Positions 33,620 through 40,777 of a stretch of DNA of 64,000 bases are shown piece after piece. The notes beneath the pieces are model-generated. The model was not told the DNA's origin and did not search any database. It saw only the letters and a program-made list of their open reading frames with translations. This stretch comes from Dolosigranulum pigrum ATCC 51524 (GTDB lineage Bacteria > Bacillota > Bacilli > Lactobacillales > Carnobacteriaceae_A): NCBI RefSeq assembly GCF_000245815.1, contig NZ_JH601103.1, forward strand, positions 1,327,438-1,391,437, written 5' to 3'. The number at the start of each line of letters is the position of its first letter. Position 1 is the first letter of the stretch. The position numbers and the translations under genes were made by a program.

Positions 33620-34603
33620 ATGCATTCTCATCTTATTTTTCAATTAAATAAACAATTCCCTAACCCCGTCCCAACAGAAACACTAAGTCAACAATTCAAT
33701 TGTTCTGCTGCTGAGATTACCGAAGCGGTGGAAGAATTACGAGCGCTAGGTCTCGTCATTCATTCATACAATAGTGGCTTGCAATTAGCTTCGCCTCTCT
33801 ATTCTATCCCTGGCATTAAGACCTATCTCAACACACAAACTTTCGGCAATCAGGGGTTATATCTCTTTGAAACGATTGATTCTACGCATACATATGTTAG
33901 TAATAACTTATCGACCATCGATCATGGCAGTGTCCTCTTAGCATACAGTCAGACAGCTGGACGTGGACGTCGCGGGCGAAAATGGTCCAGTCCCATTGGT
34001 AAAAGTCTCTCTCTCAGCATCGTGTTGAAGGAGTTCGCTGCTCAGATGAAACCGACTCTCTTAACGCAACTGACGGCTGCTGCTCTGCAGCAAGCCCTGT
34101 CAGAAACCGGTCTACCTATAGCAATAAAATGGCCCAATGATTTACTTATCAACCGACGAAAAGTAGCGGGCGTTTTAACTGAAGCCATGTTTGAACGCCA
34201 AGTTTTACAAGCTATTACAATCGGTATCGGAATCAATCTCAATCAGTCTCAGACAGACTTCCCCACTGAAATCCATACAAAAGCAACATCACTTGCCTTA
34301 GAAACAGAGGCCCCTTTTTTTGCAGATAAATTAATTGCACAGTTTTTACAATATTTTGAGCAATTTTACCAAGACTACCAGCAATCCCTCGATCCAGAAC
34401 CCTTTTTATCTATTTGTCGGCAAGAATCAGCGGTTATTGGCGAAATTGTCACTGTTGTTCAGGGAGATAAGCGCCGAGATGTTGAGGTGCTAGGCATTGA
34501 AGCAACCGGAGAACTTCTCGTACGCGATCTCTCTTCGCAAGAACAGATGACATTGATTAGTTCTGAAGTATCCTTGCGCAATCCCGATGGTAGCTATATA
34601 TAA
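33620..34603 (+). CDS. birA: Bifunctional biotin-protein ligase and biotin operon repressor
   Basis: A 327-residue protein. The N-terminal winged helix (residues about 1-65, TETLSQQFNCSAAEITEAVEELRALG) makes it a repressor as well as a ligase. The catalytic domain has GRGRRGRKW (biotinyl-AMP loop, near residue 115) and IKWPNDLLIN with the catalytic Lys region, followed by KVAGVLTE and GIGINLN. A C-terminal SH3-like domain follows. AAGGAG lies 5 bases before the ATG. It transfers biotin to carboxylases. Possible BirA operators are not in view. It precedes rarA on the same strand by 44 bases. Confidence 0.94.
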   Translation: MHSHLIFQLNKQFPNPVPTETLSQQFNCSAAEITEAVEELRALGLVIHSYNSGLQLASPLYSIPGIKTYLNTQTFGNQGLYLFETIDSTHTYVSNNLSTIDHGSVLLAYSQTAGRGRRGRKWSSPIGKSLSLSIVLKEFAAQMKPTLLTQLTAAALQQALSETGLPIAIKWPNDLLINRRKVAGVLTEAMFERQVLQAITIGIGINLNQSQTDFPTEIHTKATSLALETEAPFFADKLIAQFLQYFEQFYQDYQQSLDPEPFLSICRQESAVIGEIVTVVQGDKRRDVEVLGIEATGELLVRDLSSQEQMTLISSEVSLRNPDGSYI

Positions 34604-34647
34604 CTTTTAAACCTTGATTTATAAATATCTAAGAAAGGATAATTCAG

Positions 34648-35913
34648 ATGAAACAACCCTTAGCTTATCGCATGCGACCCGAATCTATTGATGAAGTCGT
34701 CGGACAGCAACATCTTGTCGGCGAAGGTAAAATAATTTGGCGAATGGTGGAAGCCAAACGTCTGAGCTCGATGATTCTCTATGGTCCCCCAGGTATTGGT
34801 AAAACCAGCATCGCCAGCGCCATTGCGGGTTCGACCAAATATGCCTTCCGAATGCTGAATGCAGCCACTGACTCCAAATCTGACTTGAATGTGGTCGTAG
34901 AAGAAGCCAAAATGAGTGGGACTGTTATTTTGCTTCTTGATGAAATCCACCGCTTAAACAAGCCAAAACAAGATTTTCTTCTGCCACACTTGGAGAGTGG
35001 ACGTATTATTATGATTGGAGCAACAACGGAAAATCCATACTTATCCATTCACCCGGCTATTCGAAGTCGAAGTCAGATTTTTGAACTCAACCCCTTGCAA
35101 GAAGCTGATATTATCTCAGCGCTAAACCGTGCTCTAGATGATGACACGAATGGATTAGGGCATTTGGAACTAACAGTGGATGAAGCAGCACTCAGACACT
35201 TCGCCCGCGCGACGAATGGTGACTTAAGAAGTAGCTTGAATGCCTTAGAATTGGCGGCTGAATCAACTGCTCCCACTAACGGAACGATTCATATTACCTT
35301 ACCAATCGCTGAAGAATGTATTGGTCGCCAAGCACTTACCCATGATAAGGATGGTGATGCTCACTATGATGTTATCTCCGCCTTCCAAAAATCAATTCGT
35401 GGCAGTGATGTGGATGCATCACTCCATTATTTAGCTCGGCTAATGGTCGCTGGTGAGCTAGAAGTAGCCTGTCGCCGCTTAATGGTGACAGCTTATGAAG
35501 ATATTGGCTTAGCTAATCCAGCTGGTGCTGCCCGAGCAGTGACTGCTGTTCAAGCAGCTCTCCGCCTAGGCTTACCTGAAGCTCGGATTCCACTAGCCAA
35601 TGCGGTCGTCGAACTCGCCCTCTCTCCTAAATCTAATACAGCTTATAAAGCACTGGATCAAGCTATTAGTGATATTAGAGAAGGAAAAGCCGGTGAAGTT
35701 CCCAAGCACTTAAAAGATACTCATTATTCAGGAGCCGATTCACTCGGACGCGGCCAAGGATACAAATATCCTCATAACTATGATAATGCGTGGGTTAAGC
35801 AAGATTATTTACCTGATCGCCTTGCTAAAGCACAATATTACATGCCAAAAACAAATAGCAAATTTGAAACCGCCCTTTCTCGACAATTTGAAAAATTTAA
35901 CACGGATCAATAA
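34648..35913 (+). CDS. rarA: Replication-associated recombination protein A
   Basis: A 421-residue AAA+ ATPase of the RarA/MgsA/WRNIP1 family that acts at stalled replication forks. It begins PLAYRMRPESIDEVVGQQHL; Walker A is GPPGIGKTS, Walker B is LLLDEIHRLNKPKQD, and sensor 1 is IGATTENPYLSIHPAIRSRSQIF. The C-terminal tetramerisation region contains RGSDVDASLHYLARL and YEDIGLANPAG. AAAGG lies upstream of the ATG. The adjacency to a 6S RNA gene (36013-36199) is conserved in many Firmicutes. Confidence 0.96.
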   Translation: MKQPLAYRMRPESIDEVVGQQHLVGEGKIIWRMVEAKRLSSMILYGPPGIGKTSIASAIAGSTKYAFRMLNAATDSKSDLNVVVEEAKMSGTVILLLDEIHRLNKPKQDFLLPHLESGRIIMIGATTENPYLSIHPAIRSRSQIFELNPLQEADIISALNRALDDDTNGLGHLELTVDEAALRHFARATNGDLRSSLNALELAAESTAPTNGTIHITLPIAEECIGRQALTHDKDGDAHYDVISAFQKSIRGSDVDASLHYLARLMVAGELEVACRRLMVTAYEDIGLANPAGAARAVTAVQAALRLGLPEARIPLANAVVELALSPKSNTAYKALDQAISDIREGKAGEVPKHLKDTHYSGADSLGRGQGYKYPHNYDNAWVKQDYLPDRLAKAQYYMPKTNSKFETALSRQFEKFNTDQ

Positions 35914-35977
35914 TGTGCTATTTAAATACGTAGTCACATAGAGAATGCTTCCGATTTGAAAGAATTGGTGAGAGCAA

Positions 35978-36006
35978 TTGACATTTTTTCACTGACATGC
36001 TAATAT
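35978..36006 (+). promoter_or_regulatory. Promoter of 6S RNA
   Basis: TTGACA (35978-35983), exactly 17 bases, TAATAT (36001-36006). The predicted start is near 36013, at the first base of the RNA's closing stem. Confidence 0.85.
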
Positions 36007-36012
36007 ATAAGT

Positions 36013-36199
36013 GAGGTATCTGAGGTGTTCGAGTTGTCTATTTAACGAGTTGACCGAACATTTATACATTGGGATTCGAAAGCTCATGTTCATGACAAGC
36101 CTTTTCACTTGGACGTCAGATGCGTGAGTGGAGAAGCCCACCTGCAAATAGCGGGTACAACCTTTCAGACAACGGATCGGCACCAGTGGATACCTCGTA
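36013..36199 (+). ncRNA. ssrS: 6S RNA
   Basis: About 187 bases directly downstream of rarA, the usual location of a 6S RNA gene in Firmicutes. The ends close a perfect stem, GAGGTATC (36013-36020) with GATACCTC (36189-36196). The interior has complementary flanks around an open central region and a purine-rich apical arm (GTGAGTGGAGAAGCCCACC), as expected of a long bulged hairpin mimicking an open promoter to trap sigma-A RNA polymerase. It has a near-consensus promoter and a terminator, and no ORF with a ribosome binding site. Identified from structure, length and position; an Rfam search would settle it. Confidence 0.85.
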
Positions 36200-36208
36200 C
36201 ATAAAAAA

Positions 36209-36240
36209 TGGTCACTGATTATCTTATATCAGTGGCTTTT
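36209..36240 (+). terminator. Terminator of 6S RNA
   Basis: GTCACTGAT (36211-36219) pairs with ATCAGTGGC (36228-36236) with G-U pairs, followed by TTTTATTATT. It is just downstream of the 6S closing stem. Confidence 0.75.
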
Positions 36241-36251
36241 ATTATTATCTT

Positions 36252-36280
36252 TTGTGAAACCGTTTGATTTTTGGTATACT
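36252..36280 (+). promoter_or_regulatory. Promoter of usp with a cre-like site
   Basis: TTGTGA (36252-36257), 17 bases, TATACT (36275-36280) preceded by TGG. TGAAACCGTTTGAT (36255-36268) differs at two positions from the CcpA operator consensus TGWAARCGYTWNCW and overlaps the -35, suggesting catabolite repression. The promoter is well supported; the cre site is tentative. Confidence 0.55.
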
Positions 36281-36313
36281 GTACATAACAATTAAGTGAA
36301 AGGAATGAGACAA

Positions 36314-36781
36314 ATGTTACAAGAATATCAACGAATACTTGTCGCAGTTGATGGATCTGAGAGTGCTAACCGTGCATTGCGAAAAGCGGTTGCTGTCGCA
36401 AAACGGAATGATGCCACGTTGTTTATTACTCACGTGATTGACACTCGCGCTTTTCAACCGTACGAAGCTTTTGACGCTAGTGTATCTAAATCAGCGAAAT
36501 CCGAAGCTAACTCTACCTTAAATGCATGCAAGTTATATGCCGAAAACCATGGACTGAGTGATGTACATCTCCTCTTAGAACACGGCTCACCGAAAAAATT
36601 GATCGCCCGTGACTTGCCAAATGATTATGATATTGACCTGATTATGCTTGGCGCAACCGGACTAAACACGGTCGAACGCTTCTTCATCGGTTCCGTCTCT
36701 GAAAATGTTGTCCGTTCTGCTCTCTGTGACGTTCTTGTCGTTCGAACTGATACAGAAAACAATTATGAAATTGGACACTAA
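36314..36781 (+). CDS. Universal stress protein (UspA family)
   Basis: A 155-residue single-domain Usp. The N-terminal strand reads RILVAVDGSESANRALRKAV and the C-terminal ATP-binding loop reads LGATGLNTVERFFIGSVSENVVRSALCDVLVV, matching the G-2x-G-9x-G-(S/T) pattern. It therefore probably binds ATP. ATG 36314 has AAAGGA at 9 bases; an in-frame GTG at 36296 lies upstream of it and is not preferred. It is monocistronic, with a cre-like site in its promoter. Usp proteins are linked to starvation and stress survival; the precise role is unknown. Confidence 0.88.
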   Translation: MLQEYQRILVAVDGSESANRALRKAVAVAKRNDATLFITHVIDTRAFQPYEAFDASVSKSAKSEANSTLNACKLYAENHGLSDVHLLLEHGSPKKLIARDLPNDYDIDLIMLGATGLNTVERFFIGSVSENVVRSALCDVLVVRTDTENNYEIGH

Positions 36782-36809
36782 TCGACATAAATAGATTCAT
36801 CATTTAAGC

Positions 36810-36853
36810 ATCTAGCTGTCTCACTTTTTGTGATGGCTGGCTGCTTTTTTATA
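36810..36853 (+). terminator. Terminator of usp (imperfect stem)
   Basis: AGCTGTCTCAC, the loop TTTTT, and GTGATGGCTGGCT form an imperfect hairpin with bulges, followed by CTTTTTTATA. Confidence 0.5.
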
Positions 36854-36935
36854 AAACCATGCAGTTAACAACCCTTAAAGTGGATATTAACATAGGCTTA
36901 GTGTACAATAATGAACATACGAAAGGATGATAATT

Positions 36936-38741
36936 ATGACTTATGAACAAGTTTGGGATTTAGAATCCGTCTTTTCAGGCGGTAGTAATTCTCCTGAATT
37001 ACAAGAAAAAATTGAAGCATTACAAACTGATATTGACCGTTTCGGTGAATTGGTAAAGAAATGGACCCCAGAAGAAGGCGCGGTTCACGCTGATAAATTA
37101 GCAACTATTTTCAACTTATCTGATGACATCTCTAACGGCCTATCACAAGGCTTTACATTCTCGATGGCGCATTTATCAGCTAAGCAAGATGACCAGCATG
37201 CTCCTATTCACATTAACAAATTAAGCTTACTTGCCACTCAATTCAGCAATTACTCAACTGAATTGACGAAAAAAATAGAAACTATCAATAATGATGATTG
37301 GCAAGCTCTACTGGCAGATGAACCCTTCCAGTCCATTGCTTTCCGTTTAAATGAAGAACGCGACCAGGCCAAAGAACTACTCAGCTTAGATTTAGAATCA
37401 GCGATCAATCAATTATCCGTTGACGGATTTAATGGGTGGAGCGATATGTATGATGATTTAGTCGCTTCTGTTACCGTTAAAATTGAACGCGATGGTGAGC
37501 TAAAAGAGTACTCTGCAGCACAAGCTGATAACTTACTAACATCCGCTGAGACTCCTGAAGAACGCGCCAAAGTTCTTGAAGCTTGGGAAACCGCTTGGCA
37601 AGAAAAAGCCCCTCTTTTCCAAACCGTCTTAAACCACTTATCCGGCTTCCGCTTAAATAACTATGAACTTCACGGAAAAGACAGTTACATGGAAAAACCA
37701 CTCAAGATTAATCGTATGAAAGAAGAAACACTCGACGTTATGTGGGAAACCATTGATAAAAATAAAGATCGTATTGTCGATTTCTTGAATAAAAAAGCTG
37801 AATTAATGGGCTTAGATCAACTTGGCTGGGCAGACGTTGAGGCATCACTTCCGGTTGAAGGAGCTGATTTAAGTGAATATACCTACGATGAAGCAGCTGA
37901 TTTCATTGTAAAAAACTTCCGTCAAGTCAGTCCACAAATGGCGGATCTAGCTCAACGGGCATTCGATGAAGCTTGGATTGAAGCAGAAGATCGTCCGAAC
38001 AAACGACCAGGTGGCTATTGTGCCGACTTACCAGAAAGCGGTCAATCACGTATTTACATGACATTCTCCGGTTCAGCTGATAACGTCTCAACACTCGCAC
38101 ATGAACTAGGCCATGCCTTCCACAGCCATGTCCTCCGTAATGAACCTCGATTAAATCAAGAATATGCGATGAATGTAGCAGAAACGGCATCAACCTTTGC
38201 CGAGTTAGTCGTCACTGACGCAACCATCCAAGCAGCAAATAGTGATGCTGAGAAGCTCACGCTCTTAGACCAGAAAAACTCGCGCGCAGCCGTCATGTTT
38301 ATGAATATTCATGCCCGCTATATTTTTGAACGTAATTTTTATGATCAACGTCAAAAAGGGATTGTCCCAACTGATCAGCTCAATGACTTAATGCAATCGG
38401 CTCAACAAGAAGCCTTCCAAGATGCCTTAAGCTCATATCACCCAACATTCTGGGCGAGCAAAGGACACTTCTACAGTACGGATGTTCCGTTCTACAACTT
38501 CCCGTACACATTTGGTTTCTTATTTAGTCTTGGCATTTATGCTCAAGCTGAATCCAATCCAGATAGTTTCGAAGAACGCTACATTAACCTACTGAAAGAT
38601 ACTGCTAGCATGTCAACAGAAGATCTTGCTGCCAAACACTTAGATGTTGACTTAACGCAACCTAAGTTCTGGCAATCTGCCATTGATCTTGTGTTGAAAG
38701 ACTTAGATGAATTCGATCAACTTGCAGTTAAATTTGCTTAA
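36936..38741 (+). CDS. pepF: M3-family oligoendopeptidase (PepF-like)
   Basis: A 601-residue cytoplasmic zinc metallopeptidase that degrades oligopeptides. The zinc motif is LAHELGHAFHSH (HExxH), with the third ligand Glu expected in NVAETASTFAELVV. GGYCADLPESGQSRIYMTF precedes it, as in the pepF/M3 subgroup. ATG 36936 has AAGGA at 8 bases; the frame's earlier ATG at 36927 overlaps that site. It is monocistronic with a strong terminator. Two PepF-type subgroups exist, and I am less sure of the symbol than of the family. Confidence 0.9.
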   Translation: MTYEQVWDLESVFSGGSNSPELQEKIEALQTDIDRFGELVKKWTPEEGAVHADKLATIFNLSDDISNGLSQGFTFSMAHLSAKQDDQHAPIHINKLSLLATQFSNYSTELTKKIETINNDDWQALLADEPFQSIAFRLNEERDQAKELLSLDLESAINQLSVDGFNGWSDMYDDLVASVTVKIERDGELKEYSAAQADNLLTSAETPEERAKVLEAWETAWQEKAPLFQTVLNHLSGFRLNNYELHGKDSYMEKPLKINRMKEETLDVMWETIDKNKDRIVDFLNKKAELMGLDQLGWADVEASLPVEGADLSEYTYDEAADFIVKNFRQVSPQMADLAQRAFDEAWIEAEDRPNKRPGGYCADLPESGQSRIYMTFSGSADNVSTLAHELGHAFHSHVLRNEPRLNQEYAMNVAETASTFAELVVTDATIQAANSDAEKLTLLDQKNSRAAVMFMNIHARYIFERNFYDQRQKGIVPTDQLNDLMQSAQQEAFQDALSSYHPTFWASKGHFYSTDVPFYNFPYTFGFLFSLGIYAQAESNPDSFEERYINLLKDTASMSTEDLAAKHLDVDLTQPKFWQSAIDLVLKDLDEFDQLAVKFA

Positions 38742-38750
38742 GCTTTCTCT

Positions 38751-38779
38751 CCCCTGCCCATAAGTGCAGGGGATTTTTA
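38751..38779 (+). terminator. Terminator of pepF
   Basis: CCCCTGC (38751-38757) and GCAGGGG (38766-38772) form a stem around an 8-base loop, followed by ATTTTTA. Confidence 0.88.
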
Positions 38780-38875
38780 CTAGCTCAGAAAGTTGCTTTT
38801 AGTCCGAATAATCGGTATAATATAATAGATACACATTGTATATTTGAGCTATAGAATGTAGGAGGAACAAGTAAT

Positions 38876-39841
38876 ATGTCAGATTATAGAGTGTTATTGT
38901 ACTACCAATATGTGGATATCGAAGATCCAGAACGTTTTCGTAAAGAGCATAAAGCCTTATGTGATCAGTTAGAATTAAAAGGTCGTATCTTAGTATCCGA
39001 TGAAGGCTTGAACGGAACGTTATCCGGAACAGTCGAAAATACCCAAAAATATATGGATGCTATGCATGCTGATGAACGGTTTGCTGAGATGCCATTCAAG
39101 ATTGATGAAGCTGACGAACATGCTTTCAAAAAAATGCACGTTCGTACACGTCCAGAAATTGTCAGCTTAAACTTAGGCGAAGAAGATGTGGATCCGAACC
39201 AAACTACCGGCCAACACCTTGAGCCAACTGAATTCCGTGATGCTTTATTAGATGAAGACACGATTGTTTTGGATGCACGCAATGATTATGAATATGACTT
39301 AGGACACTTCCGCGGGGCAATTCGCCCGGATATTCGTAACTTCCGTGAACTGCCTGACTGGATTCGTGAGAATAAAGAACAATTCATGGAGAAAAAAATG
39401 GTCGTCTACTGTACGGGTGGTATCCGTTGTGAGAAGTTATCTGGTTGGCTGCTAAAAGAAGGCTTCGAAGATGTAGCACAACTAAAAGGTGGTATTCACA
39501 ACTACGGAACCGATGAAGAAACTCAAGGCGAACTTTGGGACGGTAAGATGTATGTCTTCGATGAACGAATTAGTGTCGACATTAACCGCAAAGAAAAAAC
39601 CATTATTGGTCGCGACTGGTTCGATGGCGAACCATGCGAGCGTTACGTCAACTGTGCCAACCCATACTGTAACAAACAAATCTTGATGTCTGAAGAAAAT
39701 GAACATAAATATCTGCGCGGTTGTACGCATGAATGCCGTGTTCATCCAGAAAACCGCTACGTCAAAGAACACAACTTAAGTACTGAAGAAGTCCAAGAAC
39801 GCTTAGAAGCAATCGGTGAAAGCTTACCAACCTTTGCTTAA
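38876..39841 (+). CDS. trhO: tRNA uridine(34) hydroxylase, rhodanese-like
   Basis: A 321-residue protein of the YceA/TrhO family, which introduces 5-hydroxyuridine at the tRNA wobble position. The N-terminal domain (about residues 1-100, GRILVSDEGLNGTLSGT) is followed by a rhodanese domain (about 115-215) with active-site Cys in VVYCTGGIRCEK. The C-terminal Cys-rich part has CANPYCNKQIL and CTHECR. AGGAGG lies before the ATG. It is monocistronic with a T8 terminator. The family assignment is confident. Confidence 0.93.
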   Translation: MSDYRVLLYYQYVDIEDPERFRKEHKALCDQLELKGRILVSDEGLNGTLSGTVENTQKYMDAMHADERFAEMPFKIDEADEHAFKKMHVRTRPEIVSLNLGEEDVDPNQTTGQHLEPTEFRDALLDEDTIVLDARNDYEYDLGHFRGAIRPDIRNFRELPDWIRENKEQFMEKKMVVYCTGGIRCEKLSGWLLKEGFEDVAQLKGGIHNYGTDEETQGELWDGKMYVFDERISVDINRKEKTIIGRDWFDGEPCERYVNCANPYCNKQILMSEENEHKYLRGCTHECRVHPENRYVKEHNLSTEEVQERLEAIGESLPTFA

Positions 39842-39850
39842 GTGACCTCT

Positions 39851-39898
39851 GCCCTACTAAACGATGAATAATTTCATCATTTAGTAGGGCTTTTTTTT
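39851..39898 (+). terminator. Terminator of trhO
   Basis: GCCCTACTAAACGATGA and its partner TTTCATCATTTAGTAGGGC form a long stem followed by eight T. Confidence 0.93.
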
Positions 39899-39952
39899 CT
39901 TAAAGTTGGACTTGATGATGCCCCATTAAAAAAGTAGCACCCTTAATAGATG

Positions 39953-40219
39953 CTACTTGTAAATATCTTTTCGATGTCCAACTGCTAATGCTAATATAAT
40001 TAGTTCTCTATCTCTCACATCACAAATAATACGATAATTCCCTACACGGTAACGCCATAAGTCTTTATATTCCCCTGTCAGTGCCTTACCATGCTTTCTA
40101 GGATTATCTACACCATCCACATTAGCTTTCAACCACCGTATAATCATCTCAGCTACGGGAGGGTCTAACTTTTTAAGTTGCTTTCTAGCTTTGTTGCTTA
40201 ACATTAACTGGTAGCTCAT
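39953..40219 (-). CDS. RelE/ParE-superfamily toxin
   Basis: An 88-residue toxin: SYQLMLSNKARKQLKKLDPP, then WRYRVGNYRIICDVRDRELIILALAVGHRKDIYK. The basic residues Arg-x-Arg in WRYRVG and the Tyr/Arg-containing tail are as in RelE-type mRNA interferases that cleave mRNA in the ribosome; whether it is RelE-like or ParE-like cannot be decided by eye. Its start overlaps the antitoxin stop by 4 bases (ATGA), so translation is coupled. A 17-codon stub of a close homologue lies at 21066-21117. Confidence 0.9.
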   Translation of the reverse strand: MSYQLMLSNKARKQLKKLDPPVAEMIIRWLKANVDGVDNPRKHGKALTGEYKDLWRYRVGNYRIICDVRDRELIILALAVGHRKDIYK

Positions 40220-40443
40220 AAATTAATTCCTAACTCATCTGCCATATCCTCTAAGGTAAATGTCTGAGGGTCATCCTCGTGCTCAGCTAACGCTTTAATC
40301 CCCACCTTGTAGTCTAGTTGATCTTCAATCTCTCTAATCAACGCTTGCTTAAATAATTGTGATATCGGTTGACCTGTCAATAAGGCATATCCATTAATTA
40401 CTTGCTCTTCTTCTTTATTCAGTCGTACAGATACAATTGCCAT
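40216..40443 (-). CDS. RelB/DUF6290-type antitoxin
   Basis: A 75-residue ribbon-helix-helix protein, AIVSVRLNKEEEQVINGYA at the DNA-binding N-terminus and an acidic C-terminal tail (EHEDDPQTFTLEDMADELG) for toxin binding. GGAGGGG lies 6 bases before the ATG. Its promoter contains two tandem TGTAnTACA palindromes, a plausible operator for autoregulation by the toxin-antitoxin complex. It is closely related to the orphan antitoxin at 21118-21345, so cross-talk is possible. Confidence 0.9.
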   Translation of the reverse strand: MAIVSVRLNKEEEQVINGYALLTGQPISQLFKQALIREIEDQLDYKVGIKALAEHEDDPQTFTLEDMADELGINL

Positions 40444-40460
40444 TATTTACCCCTCCTTAT

Positions 40461-40496
40461 GTATTACATTGTACTACATGCATTCAATAAAAGCAA
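40461..40496 (-). promoter_or_regulatory. Toxin-antitoxin promoter and tandem operator
   Basis: TTGCTT (40496-40491), 17 bases, TACAAT (40473-40468). TGTATTACA and TGTACTACA, both TGTAnTACA palindromes, overlap the -10. Further upstream ATGTAT and ATACAT (about 40507-40532) form a wider inverted repeat. Spacing and position fit autorepression. Confidence 0.6.
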
Positions 40497-40532
40497 CCTA
40501 TTCTCTATGTATTATATCATTATGATACATAC

Positions 40533-40711
40533 GCTTTAGCTTTTTCAATTTTAAAAATTAAATACGCTTTATTCAACGTACACTAACCTACGCTAATAAA
40601 TATTACTATTATTCTCCTAAAACAAAGTCATTCATTCATACAATGACATTAAATCTATTAAAAAGTGAATACATCAAACTAAAAAAGAACAAGATCAATT
40701 GCTTTTAAGTT
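40533..40711. other. AT-rich intergenic stretch, no feature seen
   Basis: Between the toxin-antitoxin operator and the PBP promoter the sequence is AT-rich, with no ORF with ribosome binding site and no convincing hairpin. Confidence 0.5.
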
Positions 40712-40739
40712 TTGACTTGACGGTTTTTATTGATATAAT
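40712..40739 (+). promoter_or_regulatory. Promoter of the class A PBP gene
   Basis: TTGACT (40712-40717), 16 bases, TATAAT (40734-40739). Start of transcription near 40746, giving a short leader. Confidence 0.75.
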
Positions 40740-40777
40740 TAAATGGATATAATAATTTTTGAGTGAGGGATCATATT

